Shown here: piece after piece, positions 50,310 through 58,911 of the stretch | Layout of the letters: each line of letters opens with the position of its first letter | Numbering within the stretch: position 1 is the first letter of the stretch | Origin: Marinihelvus sp942491555 | GTDB taxonomy: Bacteria > Pseudomonadota > Gammaproteobacteria > Xanthomonadales > SZUA-36 | Direction: 5' to 3' | Assembly (NCBI GenBank): GCA_942491555.1 | Contig: CALOBN010000001.1 | Location: 124,001-188,000 of the forward strand | Length of the DNA: 64,000 nt | Notes under the pieces: model-generated | What the model was told of the DNA's origin: nothing | Database searches by the model: none | What the model saw: the letters and a program-made list of their open reading frames with translations, nothing else | Translations under genes and position numbers: made by a program

Positions 50310-51554
50310 ATGTCTGAAATGTCGTCTTCAATGCCGATTGCCACCAATACCGCGCTCCAGGGTGTCAGTTATGAAATCCGGGGCGAGCTGGCACTGCGGG
50401 CCCAGGAGCTCGAGCGCCAGGGATTCGAAATCATCCAGCTCAATATCGGTAACGTTGGCCTGTTTGGCTTTCGGGCACCGGAGACGCTGCGCCTTGCCAT
50501 GATCGAAAACCTGGGCCAGTCCGAGGCTTATTGTCATCAGAAGGGCGTATTTCCCGCGCGTGAGGCCGTGGTCATGCAGCAGCAAAGCCGCGGTGTGATG
50601 GATGTCAGCGTGGACGAGGTGTTTATCGGTAACGGTGTCAGCGAGTTGATCGAGCTGTGCCTGCGCGCCCTGCTTAACGGGGGTGATGAGGTCCTGCTGC
50701 CGAGCCCGGATTACCCGCTATGGAGCGCCTCAACCGTACTCAACCGCGCGCGACCGGTGTATTACCCCTGTGAACCGGAACGCGGCTTTGAGCCCGACCC
50801 GCAAGCCATTGAAAAGCTCATTACCGCCCGCACCCGGGCGATCGTCGTGATCAATCCGAACAACCCCACCGGCGCCGTTTACAGCGAGGACACATTACGC
50901 GCTATTGCTGCGCTGGCGGAACGCCACGGACTGGTTGTGCTCAGCGATGAAATCTATGACCAGATGCTGTTCGATGATGCCCGCTTCGTGCCGATGGCAA
51001 GCCTGGTCAGGGATACCCTGTGTGTAACCCTGAGTGGTCTGTCCAAGGTTTATCGTGCCTGCGGATATCGCATTGGCTGGGCAGTGTTCAGTGGAGATCG
51101 TTCCGGCGCAGGGGATTATTTGCAGGCGGTTGAAACGCTTGCCTCGTTGCGTTTGTGTGCCAATGTGCCAGGACAGTGGGCTGTGCAGACCGCGCTCGGC
51201 GGGCATCAGAGTATTCACAATCTGACGGCACCAGGGGGGCGTTTGTACGAGTCACGCCAGGCCATGATCGAGGGCGTTGGCCGCAGCAAATTCCTCTCGA
51301 TCGTGGCGCCACGCGGGGCGATGTATGGTTTCGTGCGTGTTGATACGGACCTGGTGCCTGGCTTTGACGACAAGGCTTTCGCCATGTCGCTGCTGGAAAA
51401 CCACCATGTATTGCTGACCCCGGGCAGCAGCTTTAACGTGCCGTACCGGGATCATTTCCGAATTACGACGCTGCCGGAGCCGGGCCAGTACGTGCGGGTG
51501 TTTGAGCGCATTGAAGCTGAACTCACCGCGATGGCGGCAGCGAGCTCACGTTGA
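50310..51554 (+). CDS. alaA: PLP-dependent aminotransferase, AlaA-like
   Basis: Fold-type I aminotransferase of 414 residues very similar to E. coli AlaA, the main glutamate-pyruvate transaminase. Shared blocks include QLNIGNVGLFGFRAPE, YIGNGVSELI-like FIGNGVSELIELCL, PSPDYPLWSAS, VINPNNPTGAVYS, SDEIYDQM, and the PLP-binding Lys in LSGLSKVYRACGYRIGW. RLCANVPGQWAVQTALGG is also characteristic. Cytosolic dimer in relatives. The upstream exported methyltransferase may be cotranscribed. Confidence 0.9.
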   Translation: MSEMSSSMPIATNTALQGVSYEIRGELALRAQELERQGFEIIQLNIGNVGLFGFRAPETLRLAMIENLGQSEAYCHQKGVFPAREAVVMQQQSRGVMDVSVDEVFIGNGVSELIELCLRALLNGGDEVLLPSPDYPLWSASTVLNRARPVYYPCEPERGFEPDPQAIEKLITARTRAIVVINPNNPTGAVYSEDTLRAIAALAERHGLVVLSDEIYDQMLFDDARFVPMASLVRDTLCVTLSGLSKVYRACGYRIGWAVFSGDRSGAGDYLQAVETLASLRLCANVPGQWAVQTALGGHQSIHNLTAPGGRLYESRQAMIEGVGRSKFLSIVAPRGAMYGFVRVDTDLVPGFDDKAFAMSLLENHHVLLTPGSSFNVPYRDHFRITTLPEPGQYVRVFERIEAELTAMAAASSR

Positions 51555-51606
51555 CACCAAATCCGGCGCCGCGCCCGTGACGGGCTGACGCCATCTTGTT
51601 CCGAAG

Positions 51607-52626
51607 CTAGTCCTTTACGCCCAGGCGCTCGTGCATGATCGGGCTCGTGGTGGTGTACTGCAAATGAACTTTGCGCTCCGGATTCAACCGGTGCTTGATG
51701 GCAAACGCGGCCAGTGCCGCCTCGTGGAAGCCACTGAGAATCAGCTTTTTCTTGCCGGGGTAGGTGTTGATGTCGCCGACGGCGTATACACCGGGTATGG
51801 AGGTCTGGAATTTTTCCGTATCGACGGGAATCTGGCGCTTGTCGATCTCCAGTCCCCAGTCCGCAATGGGTCCGAGGTTGGGTGACAGCCCGTAAAAAAC
51901 ATAGGCCGCATCGGCCGTCAGTTCATGGGTTTCACCGTCGCTGTCGGCTACTTTCAAACCCCGGAACACATCACCCTGAACGAGTATTTCCCTGACCATG
52001 CCGTGCAGTTCGCGGACTTTACCCCCGGTCACCAGTTCCTGCATACGATTAACCGAGGCGGGTGCCGCACGGTATTCCGGGCGCCGGTGCACCAGCGTCA
52101 TGCTGCGTACCTTGTCGTGTAATTCGATAACCCAGTCCAGTGCCGAGTCTCCGCCACCGAGAATCAGAATATCCTGATCTGCCAGTTGCTCCGGGTCGCG
52201 AATGCGATAATGGACCTGGCTGTCTTCAAAGGCCTCCGCACCCTTGAGTTTGCGCGGCTGAAAGGCGCCCAGGCCGGCGGCGATGACGACCGCGGCAGTG
52301 TCAAATTCGGTGCCGGTGGACGTGCGCAGGAAGAACCGGCCGTCCTCGCGGGGCTCAAAATCTGTCACGGTCTGGCCCAGGTGAAACTCCGCACCGAACG
52401 GTTTGATCTGCTCCATCAGCCGGTCAACAAGCTCCTGTGCGCCGACCACCGGCAGCGCCGGGATGTCATAGATCGGCTTGTCCGGATACAGCTCGGTGCA
52501 TTGACCACCCACCTGGGGGAGTGCATCCACCACGTGGGCGTGCACATCAAGCAGTCCAAGCTCAAAAACCTGGAACAGACCACAAGGGCCTGCGCCGATA
52601 ATGACAACATCGGTTTGAATGGGCAT
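51607..52626 (-). CDS. Ferredoxin/flavodoxin-NADP reductase, thioredoxin-reductase-like type
   Basis: FAD and NADPH oxidoreductase of 339 residues. The FAD motif is VIIGAGPCGLFQVFELG, the NADP motif is ILGGGDSALDW and the second FAD motif is GVYAVGDINTYPGKKKLI. The CxxC redox pair of thioredoxin reductase is absent, which defines the TrxR-like FNR family (YumC type). Likely supplies electrons to ferredoxin or flavodoxin, for instance for Fe-S assembly or isoprenoid synthesis. Convergent with alaA, divergent from ung. Confidence 0.9.
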   Translation of the reverse strand: MPIQTDVVIIGAGPCGLFQVFELGLLDVHAHVVDALPQVGGQCTELYPDKPIYDIPALPVVGAQELVDRLMEQIKPFGAEFHLGQTVTDFEPREDGRFFLRTSTGTEFDTAAVVIAAGLGAFQPRKLKGAEAFEDSQVHYRIRDPEQLADQDILILGGGDSALDWVIELHDKVRSMTLVHRRPEYRAAPASVNRMQELVTGGKVRELHGMVREILVQGDVFRGLKVADSDGETHELTADAAYVFYGLSPNLGPIADWGLEIDKRQIPVDTEKFQTSIPGVYAVGDINTYPGKKKLILSGFHEAALAAFAIKHRLNPERKVHLQYTTTSPIMHERLGVKD

Positions 52627-52707
52627 ATTCTTCCTTGGGTTCAGTCATACTTCGTGGATGTGTACTGACATGCTAACTTGGGCTGAACCGACTGATTTCA
52701 AGCCACT

Positions 52708-53421
52708 ATGAGCAGCAAAGACGAACATACGGCACGTCCTGTAAAGCTGGCGTCATCCTGGTTGAGCCGGCTGGGGCCGGAGTTTGATCAGGAGTACATG
52801 GTTGCCCTGCGCGCCTTTCTGCTCGAACGCCATGAGTCGGGCGCAACCCTTTATCCTCCGCCCGCCCAGTGGTTCAATGCTCTGAACAGTACTGCTTTTG
52901 AGAAGGTGCGAGTCGTGATTCTCGGGCAGGATCCCTATCATGGCCCCCGGCAGGCGCATGGCCTGTGCTTCTCGGTACAACCCGGGCTACCCGTGCCACC
53001 GTCACTGCGAAATATCTTCAAGGAGCGCGAACAGGATCTGGGTCTGCCCGCGCCGGATGACGGCTGTCTGCAGGCCTGGGCTGAACGCGGGGTACTGCTG
53101 CTCAATGCTGTCTTGACGGTCGAACGTGGCTCTGCCGGTGCCCATCAGGGTAAAGGCTGGGAGCGGTTTACCGACGTTGTCATCCGGGTACTGAATGCTG
53201 AACGGGAGGGTCTGGTGTTCATGCTGTGGGGTGGCTACGCCCTGAAAAAAGGCTCGATTATTGACCGGAATCGACATTGCGTGCTGACCGCGCCACATCC
53301 CTCGCCCCTGTCAGCACACCGGGGTTTTCTGGGTTGCCGGCACTTTTCCAGGGCCAACGAATATCTGCAAAGCCGCGGGTTTGAAAAACAGGACTGGTCG
53401 TTGCCGCAGGACCGTTCTTAG
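52708..53421 (+). CDS. ung: Uracil-DNA glycosylase
   Basis: Family 1 UDG of 237 residues that excises uracil from DNA in base excision repair. The water-activating loop is VVILGQDPYHGP with Asp75, followed by AHGLCFSV; the DNA-intercalating loop is HPSPLSAHRGFLGCRHFS. It starts at ATG; a possible 20-residue extension typical of the family (SWLSRLGPEFDQEYMVAL) is in frame and intact. Confidence 0.96.
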   Translation: MSSKDEHTARPVKLASSWLSRLGPEFDQEYMVALRAFLLERHESGATLYPPPAQWFNALNSTAFEKVRVVILGQDPYHGPRQAHGLCFSVQPGLPVPPSLRNIFKEREQDLGLPAPDDGCLQAWAERGVLLLNAVLTVERGSAGAHQGKGWERFTDVVIRVLNAEREGLVFMLWGGYALKKGSIIDRNRHCVLTAPHPSPLSAHRGFLGCRHFSRANEYLQSRGFEKQDWSLPQDRS

Positions 53422-53462
53422 TTGTCAGTCTCACGGGGTCTAACTGTCCGGCAAATCGCTCC

Positions 53463-53888
53463 TCAGTGGATAATAATGAGCCAGCCCAGGCGCATCCAGA
53501 GAGCCAGCAGTGCGATCGTGCTGCAGGCGAACAGGTAAAAACGGTGCATGACCGCGTTATAGGTCACATGAACCAGCGCGTGGAGAATACGCAGCGAGAC
53601 AAACGCCCAAGCCATCGCCGCCAGTAAAGGGTCGCGCAGCAGCAAGGTAATGGCGAGCAGTATGGCCACAAAAAACAGCACCGGCAGTTCGAACTGGTTC
53701 TGGAAATTATCTGCAGCGGATGCCGATTCAGTGAGTTGTTCACGGACGTGGGCGCGCGTTGGGGTCATTTGAGGATCTATTCGCTTTTTGCCAAATTCCG
53801 CAACGCGTTTAATAAACATGATACAGAGTACGGCGAAGGTAAGCGCCACCTGGATCAACAGGGGATAGAGCAGAGGCTCATAGAACAT
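53463..53888 (-). CDS. MAPEG family integral membrane protein
   Basis: A 141-residue protein with four hydrophobic helices. The family's characteristic segment is present as the basic loop after helix 1, the N-Q-F-E-L-P block (NFQNQFELPVLFF) and an R-I-L-H-A-L-V-H pattern in helix 3. Eukaryotic MAPEG members are glutathione transferases or prostaglandin synthases; the bacterial role is undefined. Convergent with ung. Confidence 0.82.
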   Translation of the reverse strand: MFYEPLLYPLLIQVALTFAVLCIMFIKRVAEFGKKRIDPQMTPTRAHVREQLTESASAADNFQNQFELPVLFFVAILLAITLLLRDPLLAAMAWAFVSLRILHALVHVTYNAVMHRFYLFACSTIALLALWMRLGWLIIIH

Positions 53889-53974
53889 GGTCGCCGGTTA
53901 CCTCAAGAAAAATGAGCGCGCATTCTAGCAGAGCCTGATCGCTCTGCTCCCGTCGCCTGATTTCGCGGGTGCAT

Positions 53975-54478
53975 CTAACAGCCGGGGTCCCGACTGGCCA
54001 CGGCAGCGAGCGCAGAGCCGTCCAGGCGAAACCGGACCCACTCCTGCAACTCGCGGGCACCGAGGTTCCGGTAGAACGTGAGTGAGGGTTCATTCCAGTC
54101 CAGGCAGGACCAGTCCAGGCGACCCTGGCCGGTGGCCAGGGCATGCTGAGCCAGGTGAATCAGCAAGGCCGTGCCGATCCCTTTGCCGCGGCAGGCAGGG
54201 TTAACATAAAGGTCTTCAAGGTAGATGCCCGGGCGGGCCATGAACGTGGAGTACATGCCGTGATACAAGGCGAAGCCAACCGGCTCGCCGTGCAGTTCGG
54301 CCATGATCACCGCGGCTGCCGGCGACGCACCGAACAGCGTGTCATGAATTGAGGCCTCGTCAGCGGTTACCTCATGCAGCAGGCGTTCGTAGTCGGCCAG
54401 CTCACGGATGAATTTGAGAATGACCGGCACATCAGAAGCTTCGGCGGGTCGTAAAACCAGGCCCGGTATTTTGCCCAT
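53975..54478 (-). CDS. GNAT N-acetyltransferase, diamine acetyltransferase-like
   Basis: A 167-residue GNAT domain. The acetyl-CoA-binding motif A is YVNPACRGKGIGTALLIHLA (R-G-x-G-I-G) and the C-terminal CLDWNEPSLTFYRNLGA resembles spermidine/spermine and diamine acetyltransferases, including the W-N-x-x-S-x-x-F-Y signature. It could acetylate polyamines, thialysine or related amines. Stand-alone, probably cytosolic. Confidence 0.85.
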   Translation of the reverse strand: MGKIPGLVLRPAEASDVPVILKFIRELADYERLLHEVTADEASIHDTLFGASPAAAVIMAELHGEPVGFALYHGMYSTFMARPGIYLEDLYVNPACRGKGIGTALLIHLAQHALATGQGRLDWSCLDWNEPSLTFYRNLGARELQEWVRFRLDGSALAAVASRDPGC

Positions 54479-54540
54479 ATGAAAAACTCCGGTTGGGCGC
54501 CCCAGTATAAGGGTGCCCTCCCGGAGTGTGCATCAGTGCA

Positions 54541-54774
54541 TCAGGCGTAGTAACGCCGCTCCCGCCAGCGTTCGCGCTCCGGTGGTTCATAGAGCGCCGC
54601 ATCAATGATGGACCAGAGGTGAATGACCCAGCCCAGGAGAATGAGCCATAACGCCATGGTCATGAGGAACATGAAGCCGGCCAGCAGCCAGCGCCCCTGC
54701 AGGAGCTGCCCCAGTCCGGGGATAAAGAAGCTGGCCAGGGCGGCCAGCACGTTGCCGCAGGATCCTCTGCTCAT
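54541..54774 (-). CDS. Small TM2-like membrane protein
   Basis: A 77-residue protein with two hydrophobic helices. The first begins with ALASFFIPGLGQLLQGRWL, the P-G-x-G-x-x-x-x-G-R turn typical of TM2/DUF5683-type small membrane proteins. The second helix is followed by a charged tail (PPERERWRERRYYA). Such proteins are of unknown function and may mediate protein-protein contacts in the membrane. Confidence 0.7.
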   Translation of the reverse strand: MSRGSCGNVLAALASFFIPGLGQLLQGRWLLAGFMFLMTMALWLILLGWVIHLWSIIDAALYEPPERERWRERRYYA

Positions 54775-54894
54775 TACCGTTACTCCTTACTGATTGGTGA
54801 CAGTATGAGTAATGCATAAAATATGCCAATAAATTATACTATTAAATACAGGGAGTTATGATTCAGTTTGGGGTTTGGCCCTCGGTCAAATTCG

Positions 54895-55659
54895 CTAATT
54901 ATTGCGCCAACCCTGTTTACCCGACCGTTTCCCACCACCGCCACAACGGTGCACCATCATGGGCATTTGCAGCCAGGGCCGAAAATCGTCGACGGCCTCT
55001 TGCCGCCCGCAGTAGGTGTTGCCATCCGGGGAGCGGAAAACCACCCGATGTGCGCCACCTGGCTCCAACCAGCGGTCTACGACCTCAACGCTTGATGGTG
55101 CCGTCATGCCGTCGAACTCATTGGCCTGCATCGCAATGAGCGGGCGGTAGAGCGCCTCGAGCGTTGCCGACGATGTTGATCGTGCCAGCTCTGGCGGCTG
55201 TCCTGAATCCTGATCGGTTTGTGCCGGGGACCGGTCCCACTCCATGCGCGTAATCGCATCAAGCAGTTGCGCGCGGGAAAGCGTGGGGAGCGGTGTTGTT
55301 TCTGCTGACTGATCGGGCACCGGCGATATCTCCGGACGATCATCAATGTCGTTTGGCGGCATTGCTTCCACGACGATTTGCTCTCCAGGGATGGCTTTTT
55401 CGTCCAACACCACTGGTTCGGTTGGCGCCAGCGGCGTGACCGGTTGCGCTGTCTGTGGTTCAGGTGCCACGACTTCTGGTGCCGGGCTGAACTCCAGGGC
55501 AACCTCCAGGGTCGGTGTGGCAACCGGTTTTTGAACACCTGGCAGCATTAGTACGGGCAAATGAAGCACAACGGCGAGCAGGATGACCCGCAGTGGCAAA
55601 CGCGAACGACGGATCGTGACATCGCTGAACAGTGGTTCATTGTTGGTCATCATGCTCAC
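54895..55659 (-). CDS. Proline-rich protein with an N-terminal TonB-like anchor, unknown function
   Basis: A 254-residue protein not recognised as a known family. A short cytoplasmic N-terminus is followed by one membrane helix (LPLRVILLAVVLHLPVLMLPG), then a long Pro/Glu/Val-rich segment (about 45-125) as in TonB or TolA, then a domain of about 125 residues with two cysteines (NTYCGRQ, VHRCGG). The C-terminal domain does not show the TonB Y-P motif, so it is not a plain TonB. Start ATG candidates are at residues 1, 3 and 4. It ends in a very basic Gly/Lys/Arg tail. Confidence 0.65.
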   Translation of the reverse strand: MSMMTNNEPLFSDVTIRRSRLPLRVILLAVVLHLPVLMLPGVQKPVATPTLEVALEFSPAPEVVAPEPQTAQPVTPLAPTEPVVLDEKAIPGEQIVVEAMPPNDIDDRPEISPVPDQSAETTPLPTLSRAQLLDAITRMEWDRSPAQTDQDSGQPPELARSTSSATLEALYRPLIAMQANEFDGMTAPSSVEVVDRWLEPGGAHRVVFRSPDGNTYCGRQEAVDDFRPWLQMPMMVHRCGGGGKRSGKQGWRNN

Positions 55660-55786
55660 GACGATAATGATGCCAGTTTGAGTTTAAAACCTTGTTAAGG
55701 CCGTTAAGGTTTTTGCGGTTTAGGTCGCGTCTCGGGGCCGGACCCATATACACTGGGGGATTATCTGCTCAGCCTGGACCAAGCGC

Positions 55787-56581
55787 ATGCCAGTCCCCTT
55801 TGAAGCCATTGCCGAATGCATCGCCATGGACGAACCCCGCGAAAAATGCGCCGCCGTGCAGGCACTGTGGTCGCGTGTGCAGGATGAAGGGCTGGCCGAG
55901 GTTCCCGCCACACCGGCACCACCCATCAGCGCGCCGGGACGCCCGCTGCAGCCGCAGCTGGTTGCCCCGCAAGAGGTGCCGCGGCGGCGGCTCGGCAGCC
56001 GGGACGGACGGGCGGCCCTGGTTCATGCCATCGCGCACATTGAGTTCAACGCCATCAACCTTGCCCTGGATGCTGCCTGGCGATTTCGTGATTTGCCGAC
56101 AGAATTCACGCTGGACTGGCTGTCAGTGGCGGCCGATGAAGCGCGCCACTTTTGCCTTCTGGACACGCGCCTGGCAGAGCTGGATGCGGTCTATGGCGAT
56201 TATCCTGCCCACAATGGCCTGTGGGATATGGCCGTGCGCACGGCTGACGACTGCCTGGAGCGGATGGCCCTGGTTCCGCGCGTGCTGGAGGCGCGCGGGC
56301 TGGATGTAACGCCCGGCATGATCGAGCGTCTGCGCCAGGCGGGAGATAAGCAGACCATCGCCGCGCTGGAAGTGATCCTTGCCGAGGAAGTCCGGCATGT
56401 GGAAATTGGCACGCGCTGGTTTCATTTCTGTTGTGAGCGTGCCGGTGTGGATCCCGATGAAACCTTCCTGCGACTGCTCGAAGAGTGCTTTAATGGCGGC
56501 CTGCGTGGTCCATTTAATGTTGCCGCCCGCACCACGGCGGGCTTTTCTGAGCGGGAACTGGAGGCGATTGGTGCGCTCTGA
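55787..56581 (+). CDS. DUF455 ferritin-like protein
   Basis: A 264-residue helical protein of the DUF455 (COG2833) family with a di-iron ferritin-like pattern: HIEFNAINLALDAAW, then VAADEARHFCLL, then VILAEEVRHVEIG. The E-x-x-H pairs are complete, so metal binding is likely. Also conserved are GDYPAHNGLWDMAVRTADD and VPRVLEARGLDVTPGM. Related proteins include MiaE-type hydroxylases, but the substrate of this group is unknown. The methyltransferase gene follows 18 bases downstream. Confidence 0.85.
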   Translation: MPVPFEAIAECIAMDEPREKCAAVQALWSRVQDEGLAEVPATPAPPISAPGRPLQPQLVAPQEVPRRRLGSRDGRAALVHAIAHIEFNAINLALDAAWRFRDLPTEFTLDWLSVAADEARHFCLLDTRLAELDAVYGDYPAHNGLWDMAVRTADDCLERMALVPRVLEARGLDVTPGMIERLRQAGDKQTIAALEVILAEEVRHVEIGTRWFHFCCERAGVDPDETFLRLLEECFNGGLRGPFNVAARTTAGFSERELEAIGAL

Positions 56582-56599
56582 GATGAGCGTCGAGACATC

Positions 56600-57358
56600 A
56601 TGATGGCATTCAAGGATCATTTCTCCGGTCATGCCGGCGAGTACTCCAAAGCGCGTCCGGGTTATCCGGCAGCACTGTTCGAGTGGCTTGCTGAGAATGC
56701 GCCCGGAAACGATCTGGCCTGGGATGTGGGCACCGGCAACGGTCAGGCGGCCCGTCCTCTGGCGCAACACTTTAACCACGTACATGCTACCGATGCCAGC
56801 CGCGCCCAGCTGTCGCACACCACCGGATCCTCGCGCGTTACCTTTCGCGTGGAAGCGGCCGAATCCTGCTCGCTCAAGGATGCCAGTGTTGATCTGGTGA
56901 CCATTGCACAGGCGCTGCACTGGTTTGATTTACCCGCGTTTTACGGCGAGGCCCGGCGGGTATTGCGGCCTGGAGGCTTGTTGGTCGCCTGGACCTATCA
57001 GCTCAATCGTATTGATCCTGTCGTCGACGCGCTGGTGGAGGCTTTTTATGACCAGGTGATCGGCGCTTACTGGCCCCCGGAACGGGTGCATGTGGAGCAG
57101 GGTTACCAGGATTTGCCATTCCCTTTTGAGGAGATCGAGGTGCCGGACATGCCCCTGGTAAGCATCATGTCGCTTGATGATTACCTGGCGTACCTGGATA
57201 CCTGGTCGGCAGTGCGCCGGTATCGCGCGGCCAATGGTGAAGACCCGCTGAAACTGCTCAAGGAGCCACTCAAGGCTGCCTGGGGCGAGGGCATTTACAA
57301 CCGCAGGGTCACCTGGCCATTGGTGGCCCGTGCCGGACGTCGCCCGGCTGACGATTAG
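56600..57358 (+). CDS. Class I SAM-dependent methyltransferase
   Basis: A 252-residue methyltransferase with motif I AWDVGTGNGQAARPLA, a TIAQALHWFDLPAFYGEARR block and RVLRPGGLLVAW. The start HFSGHAGEYSKARPGYPAAL resembles the trans-aconitate methyltransferase/YcgJ-like group (F-x-x-x-A-x-x-Y-x-x-x-R-P-x-Y-P). The substrate cannot be deduced. Its stop overlaps the stop of lpxH on the opposite strand by four bases. Confidence 0.85.
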   Translation: MMAFKDHFSGHAGEYSKARPGYPAALFEWLAENAPGNDLAWDVGTGNGQAARPLAQHFNHVHATDASRAQLSHTTGSSRVTFRVEAAESCSLKDASVDLVTIAQALHWFDLPAFYGEARRVLRPGGLLVAWTYQLNRIDPVVDALVEAFYDQVIGAYWPPERVHVEQGYQDLPFPFEEIEVPDMPLVSIMSLDDYLAYLDTWSAVRRYRAANGEDPLKLLKEPLKAAWGEGIYNRRVTWPLVARAGRRPADD

Positions 57359-58074
57359 TCACCGGCAAAGGGCAGGGCGTCAAGACTCAGACCGTCAGAC
57401 GACACGCTCAGAACACTGCCTTGCTCATACCAGTCGCCCAGCACGACACGTTGTGACCCGGCAACCTCATGAACGGCGGGCCGGTGCGTGTGGCCATGGA
57501 TCATGTGCGTAACGTTGTTGCGGGAAAGCGCGGCGTTTACGGCTTCCTGGTTGACATCCATGATATCCATGCCCACCCCTTCTTTATGATCAGCACTCAT
57601 CTCGCGGGCTTTCATGGCCCAGGCCACCCGCTCCTGCGGTGACTTGCTCAGAAAGTCCTTTTGCCAGGCTGGATCGCGCAGCATGGTGCGGATTTCCTGG
57701 TAAACAATATCGTCCGTGCACAGGGAATCACCATGCAGTAACAAGGTTGGGGCCCCATAAAGATCGACGACGGTTTCTTCGGGCAGCAGGGTTATCCCGG
57801 CGGCAGTGGCAAAAGCTTCTCCCAGCAGGAAATCCCGGTTGCCATGAGCGAAATAAATGGCGACCCCGCTGTCGGACAATTGCCGCAGTGCCGCTGCCAC
57901 GGTCTGTCCGACAGGTGTGGGCGCATCATCGCCCAGCCAGTATTCAAACAGGTCGCCAAGAATGTAGAGCGCGTCAGCACCGTCTGCATCGCGCTGCAGA
58001 AACGTGACAAATGCTGCGGTTGACTCTGGCCGCCGGTCATCCAGATGCAGGTCGGAAATAAACAGTGTGCTCAC
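57355..58074 (-). CDS. lpxH: UDP-2,3-diacylglucosamine diphosphatase
   Basis: Peripheral inner-membrane metallophosphatase that makes lipid X in lipid A synthesis. The 239 residues contain all phosphoesterase motifs: FISDLHLDD, ILGDLFEYWLGDD, AHGNRDFLLGE, LLHGDSLCTDD and MIHGHTHRPAVH. Presence implies a standard lipopolysaccharide outer membrane. It follows the cyclophilin gene by four bases, the ppiB-lpxH arrangement of E. coli. Confidence 0.95.
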   Translation of the reverse strand: MSTLFISDLHLDDRRPESTAAFVTFLQRDADGADALYILGDLFEYWLGDDAPTPVGQTVAAALRQLSDSGVAIYFAHGNRDFLLGEAFATAAGITLLPEETVVDLYGAPTLLLHGDSLCTDDIVYQEIRTMLRDPAWQKDFLSKSPQERVAWAMKAREMSADHKEGVGMDIMDVNQEAVNAALSRNNVTHMIHGHTHRPAVHEVAGSQRVVLGDWYEQGSVLSVSSDGLSLDALPFAGD

Positions 58075-58078
58075 GGGT

Positions 58079-58654
58079 TCACAGTACCTCGACTGAGGTA
58101 ATCACCACCGGCACAACAGGCACATCGCCGGGGCCGGTTTGAACAAAGCGGATGCTGTCGACCACGTCCATACCGTCCACCACGTGTCCGAACACCGTGT
58201 AGCCCCAATTACGGGAATTGCTGGTGTCTCTGTGATCGAGTTCAGGATTGGCCTCGACATTGATAAAAAATTGCGAGGTTGCCGAATGAGGTTCACCGGT
58301 GCGTGCCATGGCGACCGTGCCGCGCAGGTTCTTCAGGCCGTTATTCGCTTCATTCTGAATGGCCTTGCGGGTTTCCTTCGTCACCAGGTCCTCGGTCAGG
58401 CCGCCGCCCTGAATCATGAAGTGACTGATCACGCGGTGGAAGGTGGTGCCTTCGTAAAAACCCTCGTTGGCATATTGCAGAAAGTTCTCCACCGTTCCGG
58501 GTGCCTGGGCGGGGTACAACTCCAGCGTAAAGGCGCCTTTGGTAGTGGTAATCACCACGCGGGGCTTTTCACTGTCCTGTGCGGCCAGCGATCCGCTGAA
58601 TGCCAAAGCGAGCAGCGCAATGAGAAGCACCAGGGCTTTAATCTTTGGGGTCAT
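58079..58654 (-). CDS. ppiA: Peptidyl-prolyl isomerase, cyclophilin type, exported
   Basis: A 191-residue cyclophilin with a signal peptide (KALVLLIALLALAFSGSLAA) and so probably periplasmic, like E. coli PpiA. Conserved active-site blocks are TVENFLQYANEGFYEGTTFH, FMIQGGGLT (Gln), ATSQFFINVEANPELDH and GYTVFGHVVDGMDVVD. The operon position beside lpxH matches cytoplasmic ppiB in E. coli, but the signal peptide argues for export. Confidence 0.9.
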   Translation of the reverse strand: MTPKIKALVLLIALLALAFSGSLAAQDSEKPRVVITTTKGAFTLELYPAQAPGTVENFLQYANEGFYEGTTFHRVISHFMIQGGGLTEDLVTKETRKAIQNEANNGLKNLRGTVAMARTGEPHSATSQFFINVEANPELDHRDTSNSRNWGYTVFGHVVDGMDVVDSIRFVQTGPGDVPVVPVVITSVEVL

Positions 58655-58911
58655 GACTTATTCCGTCCAATGATAGAAAGCGCTCATCATACCGGCGCTG
58701 CCGCCGGGATTAAACGGCCCAAAAAATATGTCGGCGCCAGACAGAAACATATTGCCTGGCGATGATGTTGGAGCGCCTCGTGAAAAAGACGTTTGTGGTA
58801 CAATTGCTCGCTTGATTACCCGCCTTCCCGGTGTCGATTTTTCGGCGCCCGGGGAGGTCGAAAAAAACATAGAAAACAATAATCTGGATACCAATCGGAG
58901 AAGTGCTGCCC

